DNA of 64,000 nucleotides from Microbacterium sp. BLY (GTDB lineage Bacteria; Actinomycetota; Actinomycetes; Actinomycetales; Microbacteriaceae): the NCBI RefSeq assembly GCF_017939615.1, contig NZ_JAGKSR010000001.1:1550001-1614000 (forward strand), in the 5' to 3' direction. This document shows, one piece after another, positions 22,736-31,944 of the stretch (the first letter of the stretch is position 1; each line of letters begins with the position of its first letter). The notes beneath the pieces are model-generated. The model did no database searches. It had not been told where the DNA came from and saw nothing but the letters and a program-made list of their open reading frames with translations. Position numbers and translations under genes: made by a program.

Positions 22736-24028
22736 TTGTCATTGCGCCCCCGAGCATCACGAACGACCGAGAGATTAGTTTTGCCCTTCGAGAACCCCCA
22801 GGCTGCCGCTGCGCCCACGCGCCGGTCCAGCCGCCCTCGCACTGCGGCCTCCGAGGCCTCGGCGAGCGGGTCGACGGCACCCCTCGCTGACGCGGAGACC
22901 GTGATCGCCCTCGCCGCCGCTGCCACGATCCCGCTCTCCCGCCGCGCTGCGCGCCAGCGCCAGGCCGGCGTCCCCCCGGTGCCGACCGCCCCCGACGAGC
23001 CCTTCATCGCCGCTGCGACCCCCGTCGTCGCCGATGTCCCCGCGGCACCCGTCGTCGCCGAGATCGTCGAGAAGGACGCCGACACCGTCCCCGCCGAGGA
23101 CATCGCCCCGGCCTCCGAGCCGTTCGTCGCCGAGGCCGACGCTGACGGCGACGCATTCGAGCGGGCCTCGCGCGCATTCCGCCGCACCGGGCCCATCCCC
23201 ACCGCGTCCACGACCCGGAGCGCCACGTCCGCGCCGAAGATCGACACCGCGGCGCTCACCGCCGTCGGCCCGCGTCGCACCCGCAGCATCCGCAAGGTGC
23301 TGACCGCGGGAGCCACCGTCGGCGCCATGGGGCTCGCCGGTCTCCTGGCCGTCTCGATGACCATGCCCGCCGAGGCCGTCGCCGCCGCTCAGAACGGCTC
23401 CGCCTCGACGTCGCTCGTGACCGCGGCCGCCGCTGACGCCGCCGGCGGGGCGGAAGAAGAGATCCAGGCGTTCGTCGCGCCCTCCGGCGTGCAGAACGAG
23501 CCGCTGTCCCGCGCCGACAACTTCAGCACCGTCTCGCTCGTCGAGGTCGCCGCGGAGCAGGGCATCAACTACTCGGGTGAGATCTTCACCAACGACCCGG
23601 ACGCCGCGATCCAGTGGCCGTTCCTCGTCGGCGTCGGCATGAGCTACGGCTACGGCATGCGCAGCGGACGCCTCCACGAGGGCATCGACTTCGTCCCCGG
23701 CAACGGCGCGCCCATCCAGGCCATCGCCGACGGCACCGTCCGCATCGCCACCGAGCAGGGCGGCGCGTACGGCGTGACCGTGTACATCGACCACGTCATC
23801 GACGGATCCGTCATCACGAGCCACTACTCGCACATGCAGTACGGCTCGCTGCAGGTCAAGGCGGGCGACACCGTCAAGGTCGGCGACATCGTCGGCAAGA
23901 CCGGTAACACGGGTCGTTCTTACGGCGCGCACCTCCACTTCGAGCTCATCGTCAACGGGACGACCATCGACCCGATGCCGTGGCTCAAGAAGAACGCCGG
24001 ACGCACATCGCTGACGTCGGAGGAGTGA
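22736..24028 (+). CDS. M23 family peptidoglycan endopeptidase (membrane-anchored)
   Basis: Up to 430 residues. An Ala/Pro/Arg-rich cytoplasmic segment (~1-185) precedes a single hydrophobic anchor (~188-214, ending PAEAVAA), a ~100-residue extracellular spacer, and an M23 LytM domain (~300-415). The zinc ligands are His314 and Asp318 in HEGID, and His401 in HLHFE, with His399 as the catalytic partner; the domain is complete. The enzyme should cut peptide cross-links in the wall. TTG 22736 follows GAAGGTGAG; a TTG at 22781 (giving LPFENPQ as N-terminus) after GAGAG is an alternative. The long cytoplasmic N-terminus before the signal anchor is unusual but common in Microbacteriaceae M23 proteins. 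It is monocistronic. Confidence 0.9.
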   Translation: MSLRPRASRTTERLVLPFENPQAAAAPTRRSSRPRTAASEASASGSTAPLADAETVIALAAAATIPLSRRAARQRQAGVPPVPTAPDEPFIAAATPVVADVPAAPVVAEIVEKDADTVPAEDIAPASEPFVAEADADGDAFERASRAFRRTGPIPTASTTRSATSAPKIDTAALTAVGPRRTRSIRKVLTAGATVGAMGLAGLLAVSMTMPAEAVAAAQNGSASTSLVTAAAADAAGGAEEEIQAFVAPSGVQNEPLSRADNFSTVSLVEVAAEQGINYSGEIFTNDPDAAIQWPFLVGVGMSYGYGMRSGRLHEGIDFVPGNGAPIQAIADGTVRIATEQGGAYGVTVYIDHVIDGSVITSHYSHMQYGSLQVKAGDTVKVGDIVGKTGNTGRSYGAHLHFELIVNGTTIDPMPWLKKNAGRTSLTSEE

Positions 24029-24062
24029 CCGGCTCGATTTCATGAGGACGCCACAGGGATGG

Positions 24063-24068
24063 TATTCT
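24063..24068 (+). promoter_or_regulatory. -10 element for the tRNA-Thr/tRNA-Met unit
   Basis: TATTCT lies 29 bp upstream of tRNA-Thr. The -35 region is not convincing. Confidence 0.4.
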
Positions 24069-24096
24069 CGTGTGGTTGCCCCGCGAGGGGCAGCAC

Positions 24097-24168
24097 GCCC
24101 CGATAGCTCAGTGGCAGAGCACTTCCATGGTAAGGAAGGGGTCGTCAGTTCAATCCTGACTCGGGGCT
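24097..24168 (+). tRNA. tRNA-Thr (GGT anticodon)
   Basis: Acceptor stem GCCCCGA/TCGGGGC, D-arm GCTCAGTGGCAGAGC, anticodon arm CTTCC-ATGGTAA-GGAAG with GGT, and T-arm GTCAG-TTCAATC-CTGAC are all present. Discriminator T; CCA is not encoded. Confidence 0.96.
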
Positions 24169-24200
24169 CGGAGTTCGCATCTGCGATGCGGATGCCGTGC

Positions 24201-24274
24201 GGCAGGGTAGCTCAGTTGGTGAGAGCGCACGACTCATAATCGTGAGGTCGCGGGTTCAAGCCCCGCTCCTGCTA
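24201..24274 (+). tRNA. tRNA-Met, elongator (CAT anticodon)
   Basis: Acceptor GGCAGGG/TCCTGCT has G-U pairs at both ends. The anticodon arm CACGA-CTCATAA-TCGTG carries CAT, and the T-arm is GCGGG-TTCAAGC-CCCGC. A paired first acceptor position argues for elongator rather than initiator. CCA is not encoded. Confidence 0.95.
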
Positions 24275-24281
24275 CAGACGC

Positions 24282-24306
24282 AAACCCCCGGATTTCCGGG
24301 GGTTTT
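24282..24306 (+). terminator. Terminator of the tRNA unit
   Basis: AAACCCCCGG (24282-24291) pairs with CCGGGGGTTT (24296-24305) across a 4-nt loop, followed by T. It begins 7 nt after tRNA-Met. Confidence 0.8.
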
Positions 24307-24387
24307 GTCGTATCCGAGAACAGCTGGCCTCCACGGCGGCGACACGGATGTCGGCACGACGGTACATCATGGCTACCGGAGGTGCAG

Positions 24388-25218
24388 ATGAGTGACGTTG
24401 CTGTCGACAAGACCGGAACGCCGGTGACCATCGAGGCTGTCCTGCACATGCCGTCCGTGCCGGAACTCTGGTGCAACGGGAGGCTCCCGGATGGGTCTGC
24501 GTGCCGTGTTCCGCTCCGGGTGAAGGCATTGCACAGTGACTTCTACGCGCCCCACTTCCACGGCAGGCACCGGCCGGGCTGCGATCACGGATCCCAGCGA
24601 TCACAGGACGAGCCCGGGGACCGCGGTCACGCCGTGGCGCAGGGGCCACGGAGTGTCACGTGGCGCCTGCAGCTGACGCGCTCCGCTCCCTCGACCGGTC
24701 CGGATGGGCGACGTCGCCCCGACGATTCCCTCCCCGCGTCGCGGACGCGGCGGAGCAGAATCGACGCGGGCATACGGCCCACGCCAGGCGTCGATCGTCA
24801 TGCCCTGTCGGTGTTCCTGGATGCGGCGATGGCGGGGAGCCTTCCCCGCCGGATCGAGATCCCCCCGGCTCCGCCGCGCCCGACCGCCGACGTCGTGATC
24901 CCGGCGTCCGCCGCTCGACGTCGGCATCACGCCGGCCGCGAAGCGCTGTTCTGGGGAGAGATCGAAGGCATCCGACCGACGCCGCACAAAGGCGTCATGC
25001 TCCGGCTCACGGACGCCGCCGACGACGTTGCCATCCTTCTCACCCAGACCCAGCTGGAGCGGCTGCTCATCGACCCGGACAGACTCGTCGGGCGGCACGT
25101 CATCGCCTTCGGCATGTACGTGCAGCCCCACGACCGACGCCCGTACGTGAAGGCCGGATCCATCGACTGCGTCGCGTTCTCTCCCGGAGTCCGCGTCCAG
25201 AGGACGACCGGCCCCTGA
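24388..25218 (+). CDS. Unknown protein with a Cys/His-rich N-terminus
   Basis: This 276-residue soluble protein is not recognised. The N-terminal ~60 residues contain a possible zinc site: WCNG, SACRVPL, then APHFHGRHRPGCDHG. The HF..xHxxxC arrangement recalls CoiA-like or nuclease-associated zinc ribbons (weak resemblance). A basic, probably disordered middle (~75-150) follows. The C-terminal part (~175-265: ALFWGEIEGIRPTPHKGVML, then VAILLTQTQLERLL) has alternating beta/helix character that could be an OB-like fold. The ATG at 24388 follows GGAGG at the right distance. The Arg/Pro-rich middle differs from neighbouring genes. Confidence 0.7.
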   Translation: MSDVAVDKTGTPVTIEAVLHMPSVPELWCNGRLPDGSACRVPLRVKALHSDFYAPHFHGRHRPGCDHGSQRSQDEPGDRGHAVAQGPRSVTWRLQLTRSAPSTGPDGRRRPDDSLPASRTRRSRIDAGIRPTPGVDRHALSVFLDAAMAGSLPRRIEIPPAPPRPTADVVIPASAARRRHHAGREALFWGEIEGIRPTPHKGVMLRLTDAADDVAILLTQTQLERLLIDPDRLVGRHVIAFGMYVQPHDRRPYVKAGSIDCVAFSPGVRVQRTTGP

Positions 25219-25249
25219 GGCGACGGTCGACGACCGGGCCGCGTGTCAC

Positions 25250-26071
25250 TCAGCGCCCGGGGGCGAAGGCATCGGGTGCGGACGCGCCGACCCGTCCGCG
25301 GATGAAGAGCATCAGCACGAGGCCCACGATGACCACGACGATGTTCCCCAGAGCCGCGAGCGCCGTCAACCCGCCCTCGGCGGGGTGCAGCGTCTGCAGG
25401 AAGATGCTCGGGTCGGTGCTGGCGTGCAGGAGGATCGGGGCCACGATGGTCCGTGTGACCCGGAGCGCGAGGTACATGCAGATGCCGAACGCGAAGGTGT
25501 AGACGAGCTGGAAGAGGGTCGGGAACAGATCCTGCCCCGTCAGCAGGTTGCCCGCGTGGAGCCCCGCGAACACGGCCGCCGAGACGACCGCGACGACGCG
25601 TTCGCGCGCCCCCGCGTCCCGCATCATCTTCACGACGAGGCCGCGAGTGAGGACCTCCTCCGCGAAGCCGATCGCGAGGCCGGCGAGCAACCACGTCGCC
25701 ACCACGTCCAGTCCGACGCTGCCGTCGTCGATCGTGAGGAAGCGGAGGACGTTGAACAGCAGAACCGCGATGATCGCGACCCACATCCATCCCGCTCCCC
25801 GGATCGGCTGGCGCCCGAAGACGGGTCGCCACCATCCGACCGAGGCGATGAACGCGACGAGCAGCAGGCCGCCGACGAGGATCGGCAGGACGTCGTAGAC
25901 GAGCACGCCGGCCGCGCTCGTCGGGTCGTCGACCTGACCGGCCAGCGGGAGGAACGCCAGCGAGAACAGCTGATAGAGGCCGTAGTACACCCCGGCCAGC
26001 AGGAGGGCGCGCCACCAGCCTCCGCGATCCCAGAAGCTCTGCCAGGCGGAACGGGGCGGTGCGGCGTCGAT
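25250..26071 (-). CDS. CPBP family intramembrane protease, possible ATC start
   Basis: This multi-pass (about 8 helices) protein of the CPBP/Abi family, related to CAAX proteases, has the family motifs: GFAEEVLTRG (EExxxR), FAGLHAGN (FxxxH) and HASTD (HxxxD/N), which form the metal-dependent active site. The conventional start would be GTG 25990 (246 residues), but that begins inside the first hydrophobic segment with no ribosome-binding site. An in-frame ATC at 26071-26069 lies 8 nt after GAGGAG and adds 27 residues (IDAAPPRSAWQSFWDRGGWW...), with an in-frame TGA just beyond; no ATG/GTG/TTG lies between. I therefore favour an ATC start (273 residues). The target of the protease is unknown. 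Confidence 0.8.
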   Translation of the reverse strand: MDAAPPRSAWQSFWDRGGWWRALLLAGVYYGLYQLFSLAFLPLAGQVDDPTSAAGVLVYDVLPILVGGLLLVAFIASVGWWRPVFGRQPIRGAGWMWVAIIAVLLFNVLRFLTIDDGSVGLDVVATWLLAGLAIGFAEEVLTRGLVVKMMRDAGARERVVAVVSAAVFAGLHAGNLLTGQDLFPTLFQLVYTFAFGICMYLALRVTRTIVAPILLHASTDPSIFLQTLHPAEGGLTALAALGNIVVVIVGLVLMLFIRGRVGASAPDAFAPGR

Positions 26072-26112
26072 CGCGGGTGCTCCTCAAGGGGGAGGGGAGG
26101 GCGAACCGCTCC

Positions 26113-26202
26113 AGTCTGGCGGTTCCGTCCCGGCCCCGGCGGCGGTGCCCGACGACACGCCGTGTCAACCCCCTCGGCCCCGTGAGCATGCCCGCCCAGA
26201 CT
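26113..26202. promoter_or_regulatory. Divergent promoter pair between the CPBP gene and the acidic-protein gene
   Basis: CAGACT occurs as a -10-like element on the minus strand (26118-26113, for the protease) and on the plus strand (26197-26202, for the acidic protein), each within CCAGACTGG. Both predict leaders of ~25-35 nt with a good ribosome-binding site. No -35 hexamers are clear. Confidence 0.35.
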
Positions 26203-26234
26203 GGCCGTCCGGATCCCCAATCTCAGGAGGCGCG

Positions 26235-26396
26235 ATGTCCGACACGTCGAACAGCCAGGACAATCAGGAGGAGATCGAGGCCATCGGCGTCGACCCCGAC
26301 TTCGTCACGACCGACCACGACCCCGAGCCGGACGACCTTCCGTCGACCGGGGACGGGGAGGACGACGACGAGGTGGACGTCGCCGACCTCCCCTAG
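26235..26396 (+). CDS. Small acidic disordered protein
   Basis: A 53-residue protein rich in Asp and Glu (net strongly negative; only polar or acidic stretches such as DHDPEPDDLP and DGEDDDEVDVADLP). The ATG follows CAGGAGG at 6 nt. There is no helix-forming hydrophobic core, so it is predicted to be disordered. Function unknown. It converges with the MFS gene; a strong hairpin 19 nt after its stop can terminate it. Confidence 0.75.
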   Translation: MSDTSNSQDNQEEIEAIGVDPDFVTTDHDPEPDDLPSTGDGEDDDEVDVADLP

Positions 26397-26402
26397 TTCG
26401 GG

Positions 26403-28070
<1,668 letters not shown>

Positions 28071-28682
28071 TCACTGGGCTTTCTGTGCGGGGGCGTAGAG
28101 GGCGCGGGCGAGGCGGAGCCGTCGCTCGATGAGGTCGGCGAAAGGCTCGGGGGAATGATGGCGCAGCAGCTGCTCCATGCAGAGGCGCACGAGCGCGCCG
28201 ACGGAGTGCACGAGCACCTCGGCTCGGAGCTCCGTGTCCGCCCCTTCGCCGATCCGGCGGGAGACGAGCGCGACGTCGCGGCGTTCATGCTTCTCCTGCT
28301 GCTCGAACGCTGCGCGCAGCAGTCGCGGTTCCTGCTCGATGATCGCGAACAGCTCCGCGGCCTGCTCGATCGGATCGAACAGGGAGAAGCGGTCGATGGT
28401 GAGCCGCACGAAGTCGTCGAGCAGGTCGTCGCTCCGCTCGAGGAAGGCCGCCTCGAGCTCCTCCTGGCGGGAGTCGATGACGGCGAACCCGAAGACCGCG
28501 TTCTCCTTGCTCTCGAAGTAGTTGAAGAACGTGCGCCGGGAGACTCCCGCCTCGGCGCACAGCTCCTCGACCGTGAAGCCGGAGAATCCGTGCGCGGTGG
28601 TCAGCCGCCGGGCGGCGTCGGTGAGCGCGCGAGCGGTGCGGCGCTTGCGCTGGTCTCGCGTCGATTCTGCACTAGAGGTCAC
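28071..28682 (-). CDS. TetR family transcriptional regulator
   Basis: A 203-residue repressor-type protein. The N-terminal helix-turn-helix (residues ~10-57) includes FTVEELCAEAGVSRRTFFNYFESKENAVFG, the TetR signature (quoted in part: SRRTFFNYFESKENAV). The C-terminal ligand domain is all-helical. GTG 28682 is chosen because it gives the normal short lead to the HTH and sits directly beside a palindromic cluster that would be its own operator; a longer in-frame reading upstream crosses that operator. Stop and downstream MFS start are contiguous, so it probably represses tetR-MFS and responds to exported compounds. Confidence 0.9.
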   Translation of the reverse strand: MTSSAESTRDQRKRRTARALTDAARRLTTAHGFSGFTVEELCAEAGVSRRTFFNYFESKENAVFGFAVIDSRQEELEAAFLERSDDLLDDFVRLTIDRFSLFDPIEQAAELFAIIEQEPRLLRAAFEQQEKHERRDVALVSRRIGEGADTELRAEVLVHSVGALVRLCMEQLLRHHSPEPFADLIERRLRLARALYAPAQKAQ

Positions 28683-28719
28683 AAAGTGCAACTTTGCACT
28701 TTCAACCTTGGAGTGCACT
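28683..28719 (-). promoter_or_regulatory. Likely TetR operator: AGTGCA/TGCACT half-site cluster
   Basis: AAAGTGCA (28683-28690) and TGCACTTT (28695-28702) form a perfect 8-bp inverted repeat with a 4-nt spacer. A third palindrome AGTGCACT lies at 28712-28719. The cluster abuts the GTG start of the TetR gene, consistent with self-repression. Confidence 0.6.
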
Positions 28720-28765
28720 GAGAGCATCGGCTTACGGACGGGTCGAAAAATCACCCGAAGAAGTT

Positions 28766-28792
28766 TGTGACATCCGCCGCTCTCCGCGCGTC
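28766..28792 (+). promoter_or_regulatory. ECF-type promoter for the Asp23 operon
   Basis: TGTGACA (28766-28772), 16 bp, then CGTC (28789-28792, continuing TTAGT) has the -35/-10 form of extracytoplasmic-function sigma promoters. The operon it serves is followed by an ECF sigma gene, its likely reader (inference). Confidence 0.55.
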
Positions 28793-28856
28793 TTAGTGGT
28801 GTCGTGAGAACACGGCCCGCGCAGATCGCGCGGACACACGGATGAAGGAGCTCGAG

Positions 28857-29294
28857 ATGGCGAACGTGACTGGGGGCACCCAGCCCAAGGCTCAGGTCGT
28901 TCCGGCGTCGCAGGGGGCGGCAGGGAAGACGACGATCGAGGATGCGGTGGTCGCGAAGATCGCCGGCATCGCGGCGCGTGAGGTCGACGGCGTCTATGCG
29001 CTGGGTGGCGGTGCCGCCCGCATGATGGGCGCGATCCGCGACGCACTCAACACCACCGACCTCGCCCAGGGCATCAGCGTCGAGGTGGGCGAGACGCAGG
29101 TGGCCGTGGACGTCACGATCGTGGCGGAGTACCCGGTCTCCCTGCAGAAGGTGGCCGAGCAGGTGCGTGCCGCGATCCACCGGGCCATGGTGGAGCTCGT
29201 GGGCATGGAGGTCGCCGAGGTGAACGTGACCGTCAACGACGTGCACATCCCGTCCGAGGACGACACCGAGGCCCCGGAGGCGCGAGTCCAGTGA
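28857..29294 (+). CDS. Asp23/Gls24 family envelope stress protein
   Basis: A 145-residue soluble protein with the Asp23 domain (~25-125): TIEDAVVAKIAGIAAREVDGVYALGGG (quoted in part: VVAKIAGIAAREVDGV) leads, then VTIVAEYPVSLQKVAEQVRAA and VNVTVNDVHIP. Asp23 proteins are anchored to the membrane by AmaP in Firmicutes and respond to wall stress (family knowledge). ATG 28857 follows AAGGAG; ATG 28842 is in frame without a ribosome-binding site. It is the first gene of a tightly packed operon with DUF2273, a second Asp23-like, DUF6286 and AmaP-like genes. Confidence 0.92.
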   Translation: MANVTGGTQPKAQVVPASQGAAGKTTIEDAVVAKIAGIAAREVDGVYALGGGAARMMGAIRDALNTTDLAQGISVEVGETQVAVDVTIVAEYPVSLQKVAEQVRAAIHRAMVELVGMEVAEVNVTVNDVHIPSEDDTEAPEARVQ

Positions 29295-29482
29295 ACGCCT
29301 CGGTGATCGGCGGAGCTGCGGCGGCGGTGCTCGCGCTGACCTGGATCGCGCTCGGGTTCTGGGCGTTCCTGCTCGTCGCCCTCGCGATGCTCGTCGGCGC
29401 GGTCGTCGGCCGCATCGCCGACGGTCGCCTGGACGTGCGGGCGCTCGCCGAGGTGGTGCGGGGACGGCGATCGTCCTCATGA
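29291..29482 (+). CDS. DUF2273-like small membrane protein
   Basis: A 63-residue protein with two adjacent hydrophobic helices (VIGGAAAAVLALTWIALGFW and AFLLVALAMLVGAVVGRI) and a basic tail. This fits DUF2273 proteins found in Asp23/AmaP operons. The GTG overlaps the upstream stop by 4 nt (GTGA), and its own stop overlaps the next ATG. Confidence 0.8.
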   Translation: MNASVIGGAAAAVLALTWIALGFWAFLLVALAMLVGAVVGRIADGRLDVRALAEVVRGRRSSS

Positions 29483-29817
29483 GCACCGCACGGACGGACG
29501 GGCACGGCGTGGCGGGGAGCACGATCGTCGAGGCCCGCGCCCTGCAGCGGCTCGCTCTCGGCCTGGTGCGCGACGCCGCCGCGGTGGACGCCCGCGACGT
29601 GAGCGTGGAGCTCACCGATCGCCACGGCGACCTGCGGGTCGCCGTGGTGGTGCCGGTGGTGCGCGGTCGCGGCCACGACGACCCCGTCGCCGTCCGCGGA
29701 GACGCGCTGCGTGAAGCGGTCGTGAACGGGATGCGCGATCTCGCGGCGCGCCGGGTGGGAGCGGTGGACGTGCGCTTCGCCGGACTGCGGCGCGAGACGG
29801 AGAGGAGAGTGGCATGA
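29479..29817 (+). CDS. Asp23-like short protein
   Basis: A 112-residue protein with the Asp23 pattern in shortened form: ALQRLALGLVRDAAAVDARDVSVELTDRHGDLRVAVVVPVV (in part: VSVELTDRHGDLRVAVVVPV), then LREAVVNGMRDLAARRVGAVDVRFAGL. It overlaps both neighbours by 4 nt. It probably pairs with the main Asp23 protein; the assignment rests on pattern and context. Confidence 0.65.
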   Translation: MSTARTDGHGVAGSTIVEARALQRLALGLVRDAAAVDARDVSVELTDRHGDLRVAVVVPVVRGRGHDDPVAVRGDALREAVVNGMRDLAARRVGAVDVRFAGLRRETERRVA

Positions 29818-30380
29818 CCACGCAGACGGCCCTGTCGCGGCGACTGCTGCGGCGGGAGACGCGGGCGACGCGCCGCGGTCCGGCGGTCGCGGTCGCCGTC
29901 GTGCTGACGGTGATCCTCCTCGTGCTGCTCGCCGGGGCGATCGCCTGGGCGGTCGACGGAGGTTTCCGGGCGCAGGCCGCGACGGTGATCGCGCCGGTGG
30001 CGACGATCGCGGGCACGCCTTCGGCGCTGATCGGGATGGGCGTGCTGCTCGTCCTCCTCGCCCTCCTTCTCATCGGCCTCGCTGTGGTGCCCGGTCGGCG
30101 CGCGCGCCGGACGCGCCTCACCGCGCGGACGGCGCTCGCGATCGATGACGGCGTGCTCGCCGACGCGATCGCCGACGGCGTCGCGCGCCGGCTCGGCATG
30201 CCGCGCGGCCAGGTGGCCGTGACGGTGGCGCGACGTGCCGCGCTGGTCCGCATCACGCCGACGAGCGGCGTCCCCGTGGCCCGGGCGGACGCGGAGGACG
30301 CGGCGAACCGGGTGCTGGGCGAGGCGGGTTTCCCGCTTGCGCCGCGGGTGCAGGTGGCGAGGGAAGGGGTGATCTCATGA
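29814..30380 (+). CDS. DUF6286-type membrane protein of the Asp23 operon
   Basis: A 188-residue protein with a basic N-terminus, two hydrophobic helices (~23-46 and ~66-92), and a soluble C-terminal domain beginning TALAIDDGVLADAIADGV and containing RITPTSGVPVARADAEDAANRVL. The organisation matches DUF6286 proteins encoded beside Asp23 genes in actinobacteria. Function is unknown; it probably belongs to a membrane-bound alkaline-shock complex. Overlaps of 4 nt on both sides. Confidence 0.75.
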   Translation: MTTQTALSRRLLRRETRATRRGPAVAVAVVLTVILLVLLAGAIAWAVDGGFRAQAATVIAPVATIAGTPSALIGMGVLLVLLALLLIGLAVVPGRRARRTRLTARTALAIDDGVLADAIADGVARRLGMPRGQVAVTVARRAALVRITPTSGVPVARADAEDAANRVLGEAGFPLAPRVQVAREGVIS

Positions 30381-31072
30381 CGTCGTCGGGAACGGCTGCG
30401 AACAGGGGCGTCCTCCTGGGCGCGGGAGTCCTGCTGCTCGGCGCGGGCGCGGCTCTCCTCGTCGCGGGGCTGCGCGCCACGGGTGCGCTGCCCGCTCCCG
30501 TGGAGAGCGTGCTGGCACCGGTCGACGCCGCGGTGGAGTGGTCCGGCGCCCGGGGTCTCGTCCTCGCGGCGGGCTTCGTGCCGCTCGGCATCGTCGTCGC
30601 GATCATCGCCGCCGTGCTGCTCCTCGTCCTCCTGATCGCGTTCCTGCTGACGCGAGGACGGCGCAGGGAGCGCACGGTGCTGCGACTCGAGGGCCCGAAC
30701 GGCGACACCGCCGTCGATCACAGCGTGGCCGAGGAGATCCTCGCGGCTCCGCTCGCTGAACGTGCGGACGTGCTCTCCGCTCGTGTGACGGCCCGGAGGA
30801 TCGGTCACCAGACCGCTCTCGGGCTGGTCGTGACCCCGCGGCCGGGAGCGGCCCTGGGTCAGGTGCTGGCGGCCACCGATGCCGCGGTGCAGGAGTGGGA
30901 TGCGCTCACCGGCGCGCGCATGCCCCTCGTGGTGCACGTCGCCGACCGCGGCTGGTGGGAGCTGTTCCGCTCGCGACAGCGCGTGCGTCGTTCGCTCGCC
31001 GGCGAGCCGACCGCCCCGTCGGGCGGACGGAGCGCCGGACAGACGTCGACCCCGACCGTCGGGGTCGTGTGA
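30377..31072 (+). CDS. AmaP-like alkaline shock membrane anchor protein
   Basis: A 231-residue protein with two N-terminal transmembrane helices (~10-33 and ~62-90) and a cytoplasmic domain (~95-205) with RTVLRLEGPNGDTAVDHSVAEEIL and MPLVVHVADRGWW. The two-helix plus Asp23-binding tail layout matches AmaP, which tethers Asp23 to the membrane. The C-terminal 25 residues are low-complexity. It is the last overlapping gene of the run; CsbD follows after 14 nt. Confidence 0.75.
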   Translation: MTSSGTAANRGVLLGAGVLLLGAGAALLVAGLRATGALPAPVESVLAPVDAAVEWSGARGLVLAAGFVPLGIVVAIIAAVLLLVLLIAFLLTRGRRRERTVLRLEGPNGDTAVDHSVAEEILAAPLAERADVLSARVTARRIGHQTALGLVVTPRPGAALGQVLAATDAAVQEWDALTGARMPLVVHVADRGWWELFRSRQRVRRSLAGEPTAPSGGRSAGQTSTPTVGVV

Positions 31073-31086
31073 GGAAAGGAGGCGCC

Positions 31087-31260
31087 ATGAGCGCGGAGGA
31101 CAAGATCAAGGCCGCAGCGGAGAAGCTCGCCGGCAAGGCGAAGGAGGTCGTCGGCGAGGTCACCGACAACGACAAGCTCGTCGCCGAGGGCAAGGCCGAG
31201 CAGGCCAAGGGAGACGTCAGGAAGACGGCAGAGGATGTCAAGGACACCTTCCGCAAGTGA
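31087..31260 (+). CDS. CsbD family stress protein
   Basis: A 57-residue hydrophilic, helical protein with the CsbD pattern: AAEKLAGKAKEVVGEVTDNDKLVAEGKAEQ (in part: VVGEVTDNDKLVAEGKAEQ). AAAGGAGG lies 6 nt before the ATG. CsbD proteins are general-stress-induced in other bacteria; the molecular role is unknown. It closes the first Asp23 operon before a terminator. Confidence 0.9.
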   Translation: MSAEDKIKAAAEKLAGKAKEVVGEVTDNDKLVAEGKAEQAKGDVRKTAEDVKDTFRK

Positions 31261-31267
31261 CGGATCC

Positions 31268-31297
31268 GGAGGAGGCGCCCGTCGGGGCGCCTCCTCC
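31268..31297. terminator. Terminator after csbD
   Basis: GGAGGAGGCGCCC (31268-31280) pairs with GGGCGCCTCCTCC (31285-31297) over a GTCG tetraloop, 7 nt after the stop. Confidence 0.8.
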
Positions 31298-31377
31298 CCG
31301 CGCGCGCACCGGACGGTTCCGATCCGATGCGCTGCGGGCTCCGAACGACGGGGGAACGGGGAACGAGGGGTGGGGGA

Positions 31378-31944
31378 ATGGCAGCCGATCGGTGGGGCGA
31401 GGCTCTGGACCAGGCGGGCGACCGCATCGTCGCCGGACGCGCGATGGACGGCGACGTCGCCGCCTTCGCCGTGCTCGTGCGCAGGTACACGCCGATGATG
31501 AGGGCGTACACGCATCGCATGCTCAACGCCTCGGCCGAGGTCGACGACATCGTGCAGGACGCGTTCGTGACCGCCTGGCAGCGCTTCGGCGAGCTCGAGG
31601 ACCCCGCGAAGGTCAAGAGCTGGCTGATGCGGATCGTGAGCCGCAAGGCCGTGGATCGGCTGCGACGGTCGCGCCCCGTGCTCGACGTCGACGAGATCGA
31701 CCGGCCCGCGCCGCCCCAGGCGTCGCCCGCCGCGATCGTCGAAGCCAGAGAAGGCGTGGCGGCGCTCGGAGCCGCCCTCGGTGAACTCCCGGATGCGCAG
31801 CGCGAATGCTGGGTGCTGCGAGAGCTCGGCGGATACAGCTACGACGAGATCGCCGCGGAGCTCGGCATCCCCGTCAGCACGGTGCGCGGGCTGCTGTCGC
31901 GCGCGCGACGATTCCTGATCACACGGATGGAGGCCTGGCGATGA
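31378..31944 (+). CDS. ECF-type RNA polymerase sigma factor
   Basis: A 188-residue sigma-70 family protein with region 2 (~residues 20-92: FAVLVRRYTPMMRAYTHRMLNASAEVDDIVQDAFV, in part EVDDIVQDAFVTAWQRF) and region 4 (~120-180: PDAQRECWVLRELGGYSYDEIAAELGIP, in part YSYDEIAAELGIPVSTVRGL). There is no region 3, so it is an ECF sigma. ATG 31378 with a G-rich GAGGGGTGGGGGA upstream is chosen over the in-frame ATG 31327. Its stop overlaps the start of an Asp23-domain gene, so the sigma factor and Asp23 proteins are translationally coupled. It likely reads the TGTGACA-N16-CGTC promoter upstream of the first Asp23 operon (inference). Confidence 0.9.
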   Translation: MAADRWGEALDQAGDRIVAGRAMDGDVAAFAVLVRRYTPMMRAYTHRMLNASAEVDDIVQDAFVTAWQRFGELEDPAKVKSWLMRIVSRKAVDRLRRSRPVLDVDEIDRPAPPQASPAAIVEAREGVAALGAALGELPDAQRECWVLRELGGYSYDEIAAELGIPVSTVRGLLSRARRFLITRMEAWR

